From Polycladomyces subterraneus (GTDB taxonomy: Bacteria; Bacillota; Bacilli; Thermoactinomycetales; JIR-001), in NCBI RefSeq assembly GCF_030433435.1, contig NZ_JANRHH010000029.1, positions 1 through 64,000 of the forward strand: 64,000 nt of DNA. Reading direction: 5' to 3'. Numbering within the stretch: position 1 is the stretch's first letter; each line of letters begins with the position of its first letter. Shown here piece after piece: positions 36,110-46,278 of the stretch. The translations under genes were made by a program, and so were the position numbers. The notes beneath the pieces were generated by a model. The model saw only the letters and a list, made by a program, of their open reading frames with translations. It was not told the origin of the DNA and did no database searches.

Positions 36110-39100
36110 GTGAAGCCCTTGATACAGCTGTTTCGGGAGGATAAGGATTTTCAGTCCACAGTGGAAGGACTGAGAATGGGGCTGTCCGAGCAGATGGTCG
36201 CGGGACTGACGGGAACCGCGCGGATGTTGTATGTGGCTTCCCTATACCGTGATATCGGACGGCCGGTGATGCTGGTCACGCACAACTTGAACCAAGCGCA
36301 AAAAGCGGCGGAAGATTTGTACGAACTGTTGCCGAAGGAAGAAGTGATGTTGTATCCGGCCAATGAATTGGTCACGACGGAAATCGCGCTCGCCGGACAC
36401 GAGACGCTCGGGGAACGGGTAGATGTGTTGTCCCGTCTCTCGCGCGGATTTACCGGCGTTTTTGTCGTGCCGTTCGCTGGACTGCGCAAGTTGTTTCCGC
36501 CCCAAACCACGGTAAAAGCCAATCACATCCGATTGAAAGTGGGAGAGGAACGGCCGATGGACCCGTTGGTCGACCGACTGGTGAAGATCGGTTACGAACG
36601 GGTGGAAATGGTGGAGAAACCCGGTGAATTCAGTGTTCGTGGCGGCATTTTGGATGTGTATCCGGTTACATTCCAGGACCCTGTCCGCATGGAGTGGTTT
36701 GGAGACGAACTGGATTCGATCCGACCGTTTTCCGCAACGGATCAACGCTCCTACGACAAATGGGAAGAGGTATTGATCCCGCCTGCCCGCGAATTGTTCG
36801 CCGATGCCGAAAGACTGTATCAGGCGGGTGAAAAAGCGGCGGGATTATTGGAGGAGCGTCTTTCTACTATCAAGGACCCCTCGCTCAAAAAGAAACTCAC
36901 TGAAGGGATCGGCTGGGAAATCGAACAGCTGAAATCGGGACAATGGTTTACCGGCATCTATAAATATATCACCCTCATCTATCCGGATTGTCAGAGTTTA
37001 CTGGACTACATGCCCACAGACACTGTGCTGGTGTTGGACGAACCGGCCCGGATCACGGAGACCGCTCGTCAGATGGAGCGGGAAGAAGGGGAATGGCAGA
37101 CCGCACTGTTGCAGCAGGGAGAGTTTCTGCCTCAGCTAAAAATTTCCCACTCTTACGAGGAATGCCTGTTTCGCGTGAAACATCCGCGGATCGCGCTGTC
37201 GTTGTTTATGCGGCAGGTGTCGGGATTCCAACCGCAAAACATCGTACAGTTCATCTGTCGGAGCATGCAACAGTTCCACGGACAGATGCATGTGCTCAAA
37301 ACGGAGTGGGAGCGTTGGCAAAAGGCGAAGTTCCGCGTCATTTTCACGGCAAGCAGTGAGGAGCGGGCAGAACGATTGAAGCGGGTGCTGGCCGATTACG
37401 GGATGGAGTTGGAGCATGACAACGGAGATGCCCCTCCGTTTGCTGGTCGACCCGTCGTTCGTGTCACCTCTTTGCAAAACGGATTTGAGCTGAGTGCGAT
37501 CAAGCTGGCGGTGGTGACCGAAGGCGAGGTTTTTACCCAGAAACAGCGTAGGATGCGCCGCCCCTCCAAAATGAGCCACGCTGAAAAGATCAAGGATTAC
37601 CAAGAGCTCCAACCCGGCGATTACGTGGTTCACGTCAACCACGGCATCGGGCGGTATGCAGGGATCGAGACGCTCAACGTGGGCGGGATGCACAAGGATT
37701 ATCTCTTGATCCAATACGCCGGCAACGACAAACTGTACGTACCGATCGATCAGATCGATCAGGTACAGAAATATGTCGGCGCAGAGGAAAAAACGCCCAA
37801 GGTGTACAGTTTGGGTGGCAGCGAGTGGAGCAAGGTCAAAAATAAAGTACGCTCGTCCGTACAAGATATTGCTCAAGATTTAATCAAACTGTATGCCAAA
37901 CGGCAAGCGGCCAAGGGCTTCGCCTTTTCCCCGGACACTCCCTATCAGCGGGAATTCGATGCGATGTTCCCGTATGAGGAGACACCCGATCAAGAGCGGT
38001 CGATCCGCGAGATCAAGGCAGATATGGAGAAACCCCAGCCGATGGACCGACTGCTGTGCGGCGATGTGGGTTACGGGAAGACGGAAGTGGCCATTCGTGC
38101 TGCGTTCAAAGCGACGATGGACGGCAAACAGGTGGCGGTTCTGGTGCCCACCACCATATTGGCGCAACAGCACTATGAGACGTTCCGGGAGCGCTTTGCC
38201 GGCTACCCGGTGGAAATCCGCGTCCTGAGCCGGTTTCGCTCGCGAAAGGAGCAAAAGGAGACGATCGAGGGCGTCAAGAACGGCACGGTTGACATCGTGA
38301 TCGGTACGCACCGGTTGTTGTCCAAGGACGTGCAGTTCAAGGATCTGGGACTTTTGATCATCGACGAGGAACAGCGGTTCGGCGTCAAACACAAAGAGCG
38401 GATCAAACAGATGAAGCACAACATCGACGTGCTCACGCTGACGGCCACCCCGATTCCGCGCACCCTGCACATGGCAATGATGGGGGTACGCGATTTGTCC
38501 GTCATTGAAACGCCGCCTGAAAACCGTTTCCCCGTGCAGACGTATGTGCTCGAGTATTCCGCCGCATTGGTGCGGGAAGCGATCGAGCGGGAGCTGGCGC
38601 GTGACGGGCAGGTGTACTTCCTCTACAACCAAGTGCAGGGAATCGAGCAAATGGCGGAACAAATCCGGTCATTGGTGCCGGAAGCACGTGTGGCCGTCGC
38701 ACACGGGCAGATGCCCGAAACCGAACTGGAGCGTGTCATGCTGGATTTCCTGGACGGAGAATACGACGTGCTCGTCAGCACCACGATCATCGAGACAGGA
38801 GTGGACATCCCCAACGTCAACACGCTGATCATCTACGATGCGGACAAGATGGGCTTGTCGCAGCTGTACCAGTTGCGCGGTCGTGTCGGTCGGTCCAACC
38901 GGATCGCCTATGCCTATTTCACTTATCAGCGGGATAAGGTGCTGACTGAGACAGCGGAAAAGCGACTGCAAGCGATCAAGGAGTTTACCGAACTGGGTTC
39001 TGGTTTCAAAATCGCCATGCGGGATTTGGCGATCCGCGGCGCGGGGAATCTTCTGGGAGCCGAACAGCACGGGCATATCGCCAGTGTCGGATTTGAATTG

Positions 39101-39655
39101 TATTCTCAGATGCTAAAAGAAGCGATCGCCGAATTGCAAGGCACGGAACAGCAGGAACAGCCGCTGGAGCCGCAAATCGAACTGAATGCCGACGCCTATC
39201 TGCCTTCGGATTACATTCCGGACGAGAAACAAAAGATCGAGCTGTATAAAAAGATCCGCGCCATACACACGTTGGAAGAAGCACGCGATCTCGAAGAAGA
39301 GATCGAAGACAGGTTCGGGGATTTGCCTCAACCGGTGCAAACCCTGTTGCGCATTGCCCGGATACGGGCTTACGCGTTGAAATACGGGATCGAGGAGATT
39401 CAACAGAAGGGTCAGGAAATCACCATCCGTTTGCATCCGGATCAAAACCAGGTAGTGGATGGGCAACGCCTGTTCCGGCTGGCGCAGGAGTTTCCGGGAC
39501 GCGTCCGCCTGTCATCCGGCCAGCGAATCGGCATCATCTTCAAGACCGCAGGCCTGTCTCCGGCTGACGCGCTGGAAATGGTTGAGCGTTTTCTGATAAA
39601 ATATGAAGCGGTTCCCAAAACGAAAGGAGCAATTCAAAATGCGGCGAATGAATAA
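36110..39655 (+). CDS. mfd: Transcription-repair coupling factor
   Basis: A 1181-residue Mfd. In order: UvrB-homology domains (residues about 1-330), the RNA polymerase interaction domain with PGDYVVHVNHGIGRYAGI near residue 504, the RecG-like translocase with CGDVGYGKTEVA near residue 650 and IIDEEQRFG near residue 750, TATPIPRTL, and the C-terminal inhibitory domain. It removes stalled RNA polymerase and recruits UvrA. GTG 36110 has GAGGAGG upstream. It overlaps the prsA start by 17 nt. Confidence 0.97.
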   Translation: MKPLIQLFREDKDFQSTVEGLRMGLSEQMVAGLTGTARMLYVASLYRDIGRPVMLVTHNLNQAQKAAEDLYELLPKEEVMLYPANELVTTEIALAGHETLGERVDVLSRLSRGFTGVFVVPFAGLRKLFPPQTTVKANHIRLKVGEERPMDPLVDRLVKIGYERVEMVEKPGEFSVRGGILDVYPVTFQDPVRMEWFGDELDSIRPFSATDQRSYDKWEEVLIPPARELFADAERLYQAGEKAAGLLEERLSTIKDPSLKKKLTEGIGWEIEQLKSGQWFTGIYKYITLIYPDCQSLLDYMPTDTVLVLDEPARITETARQMEREEGEWQTALLQQGEFLPQLKISHSYEECLFRVKHPRIALSLFMRQVSGFQPQNIVQFICRSMQQFHGQMHVLKTEWERWQKAKFRVIFTASSEERAERLKRVLADYGMELEHDNGDAPPFAGRPVVRVTSLQNGFELSAIKLAVVTEGEVFTQKQRRMRRPSKMSHAEKIKDYQELQPGDYVVHVNHGIGRYAGIETLNVGGMHKDYLLIQYAGNDKLYVPIDQIDQVQKYVGAEEKTPKVYSLGGSEWSKVKNKVRSSVQDIAQDLIKLYAKRQAAKGFAFSPDTPYQREFDAMFPYEETPDQERSIREIKADMEKPQPMDRLLCGDVGYGKTEVAIRAAFKATMDGKQVAVLVPTTILAQQHYETFRERFAGYPVEIRVLSRFRSRKEQKETIEGVKNGTVDIVIGTHRLLSKDVQFKDLGLLIIDEEQRFGVKHKERIKQMKHNIDVLTLTATPIPRTLHMAMMGVRDLSVIETPPENRFPVQTYVLEYSAALVREAIERELARDGQVYFLYNQVQGIEQMAEQIRSLVPEARVAVAHGQMPETELERVMLDFLDGEYDVLVSTTIIETGVDIPNVNTLIIYDADKMGLSQLYQLRGRVGRSNRIAYAYFTYQRDKVLTETAEKRLQAIKEFTELGSGFKIAMRDLAIRGAGNLLGAEQHGHIASVGFELYSQMLKEAIAELQGTEQQEQPLEPQIELNADAYLPSDYIPDEKQKIELYKKIRAIHTLEEARDLEEEIEDRFGDLPQPVQTLLRIARIRAYALKYGIEEIQQKGQEITIRLHPDQNQVVDGQRLFRLAQEFPGRVRLSSGQRIGIIFKTAGLSPADALEMVERFLIKYEAVPKTKGAIQNAANE

Positions 39656-40691
39656 AGGCCTTGCGGCCTTGTTGGCGCTTCTACTGATGGTGTCGATCTT
39701 TGCCACGGCATGTGGAGCTGATAAAGACCAAACGACCTCCGGACAAAAACAAAATCCGGTCGGACAAGCCGCCTTCCCGCTGAAGACGGACAGCAAAAAG
39801 GTGATCGCGGAATACAACGGCGGTAAAGTGACCGAGGGTGAATTTAACCTGTATCTGAACATTCTCGGCTTTTTTCAGCCGCAAGTCTCGATGATGATCC
39901 AAATGCCCGGCATGAAGCAGGAAATCGCCAAGCAATACATTGGGGAAATGATGGTTGCCCGTCAAGTGGGGGACAGTGCGGAGTTCCAGAAAAAAGCGGA
40001 TGAAACAATGAAAAAGTTGGAGGAACAGGCCAAACAATCCTTGGGCAATCCCAAGGAATCCTTCGATCAGATTTTGCGGAAAGCGGGGATTACCAAGCCC
40101 CAGCTAAAAGACTTCATCATTCGCGGTGAAAAGGTGTCCGCCTACTTTGAGAAGCAAATCAAACCCGAGCAGTTGAAAGCCGAATACGACAAATCGGATC
40201 AGTTTTACACCGTCAAGGCCAATCACATATTGATCTCCGTTCAAGACGGCAAGCGATCTGATGCCGATGCCAAGAAACGAGCGCTGGAAGTTAAGCAGAA
40301 ATTGGAGAAGGGCGGGGATTTCGCCCAGTTGGCGAAGCAGTACTCGGATGATCCCGGCTCCAAAAATACGGGAGGCCTTATCGAAGGTAAACCTGGGGAT
40401 TTCGCCCCGGAATTCGCCAATGCGGTGAAAACTCTGCCGTTAAATAAAATCAGCGACCCGGTCAAAACGATGTACGGTTATCACATCATCAAAGTGACGG
40501 AGCGGAAAAAGCAACCGTTTGACCAGGTCAAAGACGAAGTGAAACAAATGCTGCTCGAAAAGATCTACAAGGAGTACCTGGCTAAAAACGTGAAGGTGTC
40601 CAAGTGGAACCTGCCGAAAGAACCGCAACCGCCCCTTCCGGGATCGGGAATGACCGGTGGACAAGGACAACCCGCTGCTCCCAGCCAATGA
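39639..40691 (+). CDS. PrsA-like foldase, parvulin peptidyl-prolyl isomerase lipoprotein
   Basis: A 350-residue exported foldase. It has an N-terminal signal sequence (LAALLALLLMVSIFATAC) with a lipobox-like ATAC; the -3 residue is Ala rather than Leu, which is weak. The parvulin domain spans about residues 195-300 (KANHILI, DFAQLAKQYSDDP, GGLIEG, YGYHIIKVTE). The C-terminal tail is Pro/Gly rich. AAAGGAG precedes ATG 39639. It is placed directly after mfd where B. subtilis has spoVT. Confidence 0.9.
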   Translation: MRRMNKGLAALLALLLMVSIFATACGADKDQTTSGQKQNPVGQAAFPLKTDSKKVIAEYNGGKVTEGEFNLYLNILGFFQPQVSMMIQMPGMKQEIAKQYIGEMMVARQVGDSAEFQKKADETMKKLEEQAKQSLGNPKESFDQILRKAGITKPQLKDFIIRGEKVSAYFEKQIKPEQLKAEYDKSDQFYTVKANHILISVQDGKRSDADAKKRALEVKQKLEKGGDFAQLAKQYSDDPGSKNTGGLIEGKPGDFAPEFANAVKTLPLNKISDPVKTMYGYHIIKVTERKKQPFDQVKDEVKQMLLEKIYKEYLAKNVKVSKWNLPKEPQPPLPGSGMTGGQGQPAAPSQ

Positions 40692-40780
40692 GGAGCGCAG
40701 GCTGTCGCCTGGAGTTGCTGGTTTCTATGATGGTATTTGAAAACAGGAAAATGTAATGAGCTGACTTGCTCTCAAAGGGA

Positions 40781-40818
40781 GCCCGCAGGACTTTGTTAAC
40801 AACCTGCGGGCTTTTTTG
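40781..40818 (+). terminator. Terminator of the mfd-prsA unit
   Basis: GCCCGCAGG / CCTGCGGGC 9-bp stem followed by T6. Confidence 0.9.
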
Positions 40819-40875
40819 TTGCCATGGAACCACCCACCGATGATAGGAGAGTCCCGAATGTCCCATCTCCTGACT

Positions 40876-41024
40876 CTAGGGCGTTTCTGGCCTTTCCCTA
40901 AGGGCAATGTTTTCTCAAGTAAGCGACTGACTAAGCCCTACTGAGATTCGATTCGGAAAGCGCGGGAATCCATGCGCAGGCAGCCTGTAAGCGAAGCGAA
41001 CCGACCCATCAGATACAACCTTGG
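40876..41024. repeat. MITE-like element, family 1, with family-2 end behind it
   Basis: Left end CTAGGGCGTTTCTGG; right part CATCAGATACAACCTTGG. Inside it shares ACTAAGCCCTACTGAG-ATTCG with the copy at 31440. ACTTTGTCAG of the second family follows at 41027. Confidence 0.6.
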
Positions 41025-41249
41025 CCACTTTGTCAGTCGTTTAACCCGGCGTGAGAGCTGGGCTATTTTACGATTGAAAAAGTCGAATGATTCCTAACCG
41101 TATTGGAAAATCCCTCCTGTTTTGTTTCGAAGGGGCCTATCCGCATAATTAATTGGAAGCAGATGAATACTATGGGCGGATAGGACGTATCAGACAACAA
41201 CAAGGCCTGATCAGGAAAAATCATCGACGAAAGTGAGGCATCACATAAG

Positions 41250-41792
41250 ATGAAAGCAACCGGCATCGTCCGGCGTATCGACGATTTGGGACGTGTAGTC
41301 ATTCCGAAGGAAATTCGCCGGACGCTTCGTATTCGGGAAGGGGATCCGTTGGAAATCTTTGTGGATCGTGACGGAGAAGTGATCTTGAAAAAATATTCTC
41401 CCATCGGTGAGTTGGGGGATTTTGCTCAAGAGTATGCGGAATCCTTGTTTGAAAATCTTCAACATATCGCGTTGATCTGTGATCGGGACAGCGTCATTGC
41501 CGTTGCCGGCGGTCCCAAAAAAGAGTATCTGGAAAAACCGGTGGGTAGCCTGGTGGAATCCTGCATGGATCAACGACGCACCCTTTTGGAAGCCAATCCC
41601 ACTCGGGCGGAACTGATCCGTGACATGCCAGAACAATATCAATCGTTCGTGGTGGCACCGATCATCGCAGGTGGAGACCCGATCGGCGCCGTGATTCTCT
41701 TGACCAAAAAAGAAGGCGTGCATATGGGAGAACTGGAAGTGAAGCTGGCGGGGACAGCCGCAGGATTTTTGGGAAAACAGATGGAGCAGTGA
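41250..41792 (+). CDS. spoVT: Stage V sporulation regulator SpoVT
   Basis: A 180-residue forespore regulator: the N-terminal AbrB-like domain (KATGIVRRIDDLGRVVIPKEIRRTLRI) and a C-terminal GAF domain (about residues 55-180). It modulates sigma-G genes. ATG 41250 has GTGAGG about 13 nt upstream. It is transcribed after a long repeat-filled gap; no strong sigma-G promoter was found. Confidence 0.95.
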   Translation: MKATGIVRRIDDLGRVVIPKEIRRTLRIREGDPLEIFVDRDGEVILKKYSPIGELGDFAQEYAESLFENLQHIALICDRDSVIAVAGGPKKEYLEKPVGSLVESCMDQRRTLLEANPTRAELIRDMPEQYQSFVVAPIIAGGDPIGAVILLTKKEGVHMGELEVKLAGTAAGFLGKQMEQ

Positions 41793-41825
41793 CTCATGGG
41801 AACGGTTATGCGGAGGATCGACAAT

Positions 41826-41858
41826 CTGAGCGGGCTACAGCCTGCTTTTTCTTTGCCA
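41826..41858 (+). terminator. Probable terminator of spoVT
   Basis: GCGGGCT / AGCCTGC stem with a G-U pair followed by TTTTTCTTT. Confidence 0.55.
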
Positions 41859-42167
41859 GGGGACGATTTGATCAAGTTATGCTGATCTGATGAGGGCGGA
41901 TCTGATTCATATCGTTCGTATCGCATTTTCGATCGGTCGGGCCAAGGTCTTGTCGCCCACCTGGGAAAACATTGCCCCATGATGGAATGACCATACACGA
42001 CGTAAAAGAAATTGCCCGGGATCCCAAACTAATCCGGTTCTCCGTTCGGTAGTCAGGTGGTTGGTTTCATGCTACAATATCAAAGATCCGATCGGACTGC
42101 TGACAATCCCGTTGTCGGCAGTTTCGTTTTGTTGGGTACCTGGAGGCGGACGGGAAAGGAGATCATC

Positions 42168-43784
42168 ATGTCGCGGGGTTATTCCTTCGTCCGAGGGGCG
42201 GCCATTCTTAGTGCCGCCGCGTTTGTGTCCAAGCTGCTGGGGGCATTGTACAAAGTGCCCTACCAAAACATCACGGGCAATGAGGGGCTGTTTGTTTACC
42301 AGCAGGTATATCCGTTGTACAGTACCTTGTTGTTGCTTGCCACCGCCGGATTCCCCACGGCGATATCCAAGATGGTATCAGAACGTCTGGCTGAAGGGGA
42401 TCGTGATGCAGCCGGACGGATTTTCCGTGTGGCAACGGTCATCCTAAGTATGACTGGACTGTGTTTGTTTATCCTGCTGTTTGCCGGGGCAGAGATGATC
42501 GCCACGTGGATGGGAAGTCAACGACTGCTCACGCTCCCGATTCGGACTGTGTCGTTTGCTTTGCTGGTCGTACCGGTTGTATCTGTCATCCGCGGCTATT
42601 TTCAAGGACATCAGGACATGATGCCTACGGCGGTTTCCCAAGTGATGGAGCAGTTGGTCCGCGTCGCCACCATTCTGATTGCCGCTTGGTGGTTTATGTC
42701 CACTGGCGCGGGTGTCGTGATGGCGGGTGCTGGGGCGATGTTCGGGGCGTTTACGGGTGCGGCGGCTGCATTGGTGTTTCTGCTGATTACATGGAATCGA
42801 CATCTTCGTGCGCAAGCCGTACGCCGAGGTACCGCTCGTGGTCAACGAGAGAGTGAATGGCAAATTGCACGTCAACTGTTGGTATTGTCATTGCCGATCT
42901 GTTTGGGATCCCTGGTATTGCCGTTGTTGTCTCTGACGGATTCCTTTACTGTCACCAACATTTTGTTGCAACAGGGGTGGCAACCGACAGAAGCTGTTGC
43001 GGCTAAGGGCATTTTTGATCGTGGACAACCATTGATTCAGTTTGCTTCCTTTTTTGCCGGCGCATTGTCCTTGTCACTGGTGCCAGCCATCGCCTCCGCG
43101 CGTGCTCACCGGGATGAGAATGAAGTACTTCGGCTCACCCATATGGCTCTGCGGCTGACGATGATGTTGGGTTTGCCTGCATCCGTCGGGTTGGCGATCG
43201 TTGCTGGGCCGACCAATGTGATGTTGTATGAAGATGCGGCGGGGACGGTCGCACTGTCCATTCTGGCTTTTGCCGCTTTGTTTTCCATGGTGAAAATGAC
43301 GGCGGCCGGCGTGTTGCAGGGATTGGGCAACGTATATGTGCCCGCACGCAATTTGTTGATTGGTGTGGCGGTGAAGGTAGCGGCCAACTTGCTATTGATT
43401 CCTGTCTGGGATATTCGGGGCGCTGCTTTGGCCACAGTGTTGGGTTACGGCGTGGCAGCCCAGTTGAACCTGCGAACGCTGAGACGGATGGGATACGGAT
43501 GGAGATGGCGGGATGCATTACTCCCCTTTGCTGGATCGACGGCCATGATGAGTTTGGCGGTGTGGTCCGCGATGTGGGGACTGGAGTGGTTGTTGGCGGG
43601 TTGGTTGCCGGAACGTCTGATGATGACGGTCGTTGCGCTGGTGTCGGTGTCAGTCGGTGTGGCCGTGTACGGATTTGCCTTGATCCGCTTCGGTGCTGTA
43701 AGCAGGGCGGATCTCGAAAATATGCCGAAGATCGGTCCCAAACTGATTCCGCTAGTGGAGCGGTGGCGCCGGTCTGACGGGTAA
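42168..43784 (+). CDS. MOP-superfamily flippase, YabM/SpoVB-like
   Basis: A 538-residue membrane protein with about 14 hydrophobic segments of the polysaccharide/lipid II flippase group (MVF/MATE fold): SFVRGAAILSAAAFVSKLLGALYKVP at the start and GLFVYQQVYPLYSTLLLLATAGFPTAIS next. Members flip undecaprenyl-linked sugars; YabM (MurJ/Amj-like) and SpoVB act in peptidoglycan. ATG 42168 with AAAGGAG; earlier starts are unsupported. It precedes mazG as yabM precedes yabN. Confidence 0.88.
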   Translation: MSRGYSFVRGAAILSAAAFVSKLLGALYKVPYQNITGNEGLFVYQQVYPLYSTLLLLATAGFPTAISKMVSERLAEGDRDAAGRIFRVATVILSMTGLCLFILLFAGAEMIATWMGSQRLLTLPIRTVSFALLVVPVVSVIRGYFQGHQDMMPTAVSQVMEQLVRVATILIAAWWFMSTGAGVVMAGAGAMFGAFTGAAAALVFLLITWNRHLRAQAVRRGTARGQRESEWQIARQLLVLSLPICLGSLVLPLLSLTDSFTVTNILLQQGWQPTEAVAAKGIFDRGQPLIQFASFFAGALSLSLVPAIASARAHRDENEVLRLTHMALRLTMMLGLPASVGLAIVAGPTNVMLYEDAAGTVALSILAFAALFSMVKMTAAGVLQGLGNVYVPARNLLIGVAVKVAANLLLIPVWDIRGAALATVLGYGVAAQLNLRTLRRMGYGWRWRDALLPFAGSTAMMSLAVWSAMWGLEWLLAGWLPERLMMTVVALVSVSVGVAVYGFALIRFGAVSRADLENMPKIGPKLIPLVERWRRSDG

Positions 43785-43797
43785 AGGGGGAGTTCCA

Positions 43798-45270
43798 TTG
43801 CAAGGAACCATCACTATCGTTGGTTTGGGTTTCGGTGATATATCCGCTTTGCCGATGGGGACGTTGGAGACGTTGGAGCGTGCGGATGCATTGTGGCTCC
43901 GAACAGAAGATCATCCGGTAGTCGATTGGTTGAGAGAACGTGGGCTCGGTTTCGCTACTTTCGATTCCGTCTATGAAGCACATGCCGATTTTGAATCGGT
44001 CTATCGGGAAATCGTCGATCGGTTGCTGGCCGAGGCCAAAGCGGGCCGTCCGGTTGTGTATGCGGTGCCGGGACACCCGATGGTGGCGGAACGGACGGTG
44101 CGTCTGTTACGGGAGGAAGGCAATCGACACGGTATCCAGGTGGATGTACGCGGGGGCGGTAGTTTTCTCGACGCGGCGTTTGCTCGGTTGGGTATTGATC
44201 CGATTGACGGTTTCCTCCTTCTGGACGGGACCGATCTGTCCGCCGATCGCCTCGATCCGCGGGTGCACCAGCTGATCGCGCAGGTATACGATCGGATGGT
44301 CGCTTCCGACATCAAGCTGACGTTGATGGAAGTCTACCCGGACGACTTTCCGGTCACTGTGGCGAGCGCACTGGGAGTTGAGGAGAGGGAGCGGATCGAA
44401 ACGGTTCCGCTGTATCAGTTGGACCACGAGGAACGGTTCGACAACCTTACCCTGTTGTACATTCCACCCACGGATGAGGAACGGGTGCTCAACCGCCGTT
44501 TCGACACCTTGACCGGTATCATCGAACGCTTGCGCGGCCCGGGGGGATGTCCGTGGGACCGCAAACAGACACATCAAAGTCTACGCAAATATTTACTGGA
44601 AGAAGCGTATGAGTTTTTGGACGCATTGGCGGAGGGGAACCCTGACGAGATGGCGGACGAACTGGGGGATGTGCTGTTGCAGGTCGTCCTTCACGCTCAG
44701 ATTGCACGTGAGGAAGGAACATTTGATATCCGGGACGTGATAGGGAATCTCTCAGAGAAGCTGATCCGTCGCCATCCGCATGTATTCGGAAACGGATCGG
44801 CTGAAACGGCTGAGGACGTCAAGCGGAAATGGGACGAAATCAAGCAGCTGGAGCGGGCGGATCAACCCGAACCTCGCTCCCTGCTGGACGGTGTTTCTTC
44901 ACAATTCCCCGCGCTCCTTCGTTCGATGGAATTGCAGAAACGGGCGGCCAAGGTGGGCTTTGATTGGGAAACATCCGAAGACGTTCGCGACAAGGTGATG
45001 GAAGAGCTGGACGAACTGTTCCGGGCGGAAGATCCCGCTCACCGGGAAGAAGAACTTGGAGATCTGCTGTTTGTCGTCTCGGCACTGGCGCGCTTTTTCG
45101 ATGTGGACCCTGAACAGGCGCTGCTCGGGGCATGCCACAAGTTTATAAAACGTTTTCAGTGGGTAGAAAAACGGGCAAGAGAGGACGGGCGACCGCTGTC
45201 CGAGATTCCGATGGCACAACTGGACGCTTGGTGGGAGGAAGCCAAAGAGAACATGCGTGATGAACAATGA
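43798..45270 (+). CDS. mazG: YabN: tetrapyrrole-methylase-like plus MazG NTP pyrophosphohydrolase
   Basis: A 490-residue fusion. The first half (residues 1-about 225) has the SAM-methylase-like fold (VGLGFGDISALPMGTLE, YAVPGHPMVAE). The second half carries two MazG helical units with LRGPGGCPWDRKQTHQSLRKYLLEE and the metal motif EEAYE-...-DELGD, then EEELGDLLF. The MazG part hydrolyses aberrant NTPs. TTG 43798 has GGGGGAG 8 nt upstream. Confidence 0.93.
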   Translation: MQGTITIVGLGFGDISALPMGTLETLERADALWLRTEDHPVVDWLRERGLGFATFDSVYEAHADFESVYREIVDRLLAEAKAGRPVVYAVPGHPMVAERTVRLLREEGNRHGIQVDVRGGGSFLDAAFARLGIDPIDGFLLLDGTDLSADRLDPRVHQLIAQVYDRMVASDIKLTLMEVYPDDFPVTVASALGVEERERIETVPLYQLDHEERFDNLTLLYIPPTDEERVLNRRFDTLTGIIERLRGPGGCPWDRKQTHQSLRKYLLEEAYEFLDALAEGNPDEMADELGDVLLQVVLHAQIAREEGTFDIRDVIGNLSEKLIRRHPHVFGNGSAETAEDVKRKWDEIKQLERADQPEPRSLLDGVSSQFPALLRSMELQKRAAKVGFDWETSEDVRDKVMEELDELFRAEDPAHREEELGDLLFVVSALARFFDVDPEQALLGACHKFIKRFQWVEKRAREDGRPLSEIPMAQLDAWWEEAKENMRDEQ

Positions 45271-45397
45271 TCCGCCGGAGTACGTTTGCGCGAAACTGTC
45301 GGTAAAATAGATGGATTTTTCCAATTCTGGGGCAGGATTTTGTTTCTTCACACAGAATGGTAAACCAGTGAGTACCGACAAAAGGAGGTAGCGTGGA

Positions 45398-45670
45398 GTG
45401 AACAAGCAGGATTTGATCGCCCGCATCGCCCAAAACAGCGGGATGACCAAAAAAGACGTCGAAGCGGTCATCAACCATTTTTTAAATGAAATTACGCAAG
45501 CGCTCAGCGAAGGTGAGAAGGTCCAACTGATCGGCTTCGGGACATTTGAAACGCGCACACGTTCCGGCCGAGTGGGACGGAATCCGCAGACGGGGGCGAC
45601 GATCGAAATTCCGGAATCCCAAGTGCCTGCCTTCCGTGCGGGCAGCCGGCTGAAAGAAGCCGTGAAGTAA
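45398..45670 (+). CDS. hup: HU-family DNA-binding protein
   Basis: A 90-residue HU homologue: [21 protein letters not shown] at the N-terminus, [22 protein letters not shown] in the beta-arm, and [11 protein letters not shown] at the end. It bends and compacts DNA. GTG 45398 is preceded by AAAGGAGG at 45381-45388. In B. subtilis the hbs gene lies elsewhere, so this copy between mazG and rqcP is a lineage feature. Confidence 0.94.
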   Translation: MNKQDLIARIAQNSGMTKKDVEAVINHFLNEITQALSEGEKVQLIGFGTFETRTRSGRVGRNPQTGATIEIPESQVPAFRAGSRLKEAVK

Positions 45671-45671
45671 G

Positions 45672-45962
45672 ATGCGGTTGGACAAGTTCCTCAAGGTGTC
45701 CCGTTTGGTGAAGCGGCGGACGTTGGCCAAAGAAGTGTGCGACCAAGGCCGCGTACAGGTCAACGGCCGCCCCGCCAAAGCGGGCACCAACGTCTCCGTC
45801 GGCGACCAACTCACCATTCGCTTCGGCAAGAAACTGCTCACAGTTCGCGTTGACTCCATTGCGGAAACCTCCCGGAAATCGGAAGCAAGCCAGATGTACA
45901 CGATCGTATCAGAGGAAACACTGTCGGAATCGTCTTCAGGCGAGACGGAAGAGGTGTCTTAA
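45672..45962 (+). CDS. rqcP: RqcP, S4-domain ribosome-quality-control factor (YabO)
   Basis: A 96-residue S4 RNA-binding protein: MRLDKFLKVSRLVKRRTLAKEV at the start, followed by VQVNGRPAKAG. RqcP stabilises the peptidyl-tRNA-bearing 50S during alanine tailing with RqcH. The C-terminal 20 residues are acidic/Ser-rich. The stop codon TAA (45960-45962) coincides with the start of a family-1 repeat end, so the tail may have been altered. Confidence 0.93.
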   Translation: MRLDKFLKVSRLVKRRTLAKEVCDQGRVQVNGRPAKAGTNVSVGDQLTIRFGKKLLTVRVDSIAETSRKSEASQMYTIVSEETLSESSSGETEEVS

Positions 45963-46170
45963 GGCGCGTCTGGTAATTCGGTAAGGGGCCTAATGTTTTT
46001 CCAGGTGAGCGACAGAACGAAGTCATTCGATAAGCACAGGAACCTCATTACGGGAAATTCCCTCTAAGCGAAGGTACTTTGCCCGCGTTCAGCGGTCGGA
46101 GCGGCCATGATTTGCTTCCTTGCAGAGGCAAGAAGGCGGTCTCCATTGCGGGCGATCTTGAATCCCAGCC
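45959..46170. repeat. MITE-like element, family 1
   Basis: Left end CTTAAGGCGCGTCTGGTAAT overlaps the rqcP stop. Internal blocks: GGGAAATTCCCTCTAAGCGAAG, TACTTTGCCCGCGTTCAGCG, GATTTGCTTCCTTGCAG. No clear right end; the sequence to 46255 is anonymous. Confidence 0.65.
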
Positions 46171-46278
46171 ATTCTCAGGAGCGGAGGGAACGAGGCACCC
46201 CCAAATCAAGAGGAAGAATCACCTTGGTTCTAACGTCTGGACGTCGTCCATATCATGTACCGAGAGGAGGTACATGCC

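Noticed and set aside
41153-41191. Sigma-G promoter for spoVT
   Set aside because: GCATA and ATACTA-like pieces occur but not with the right spacing, so I do not call it.
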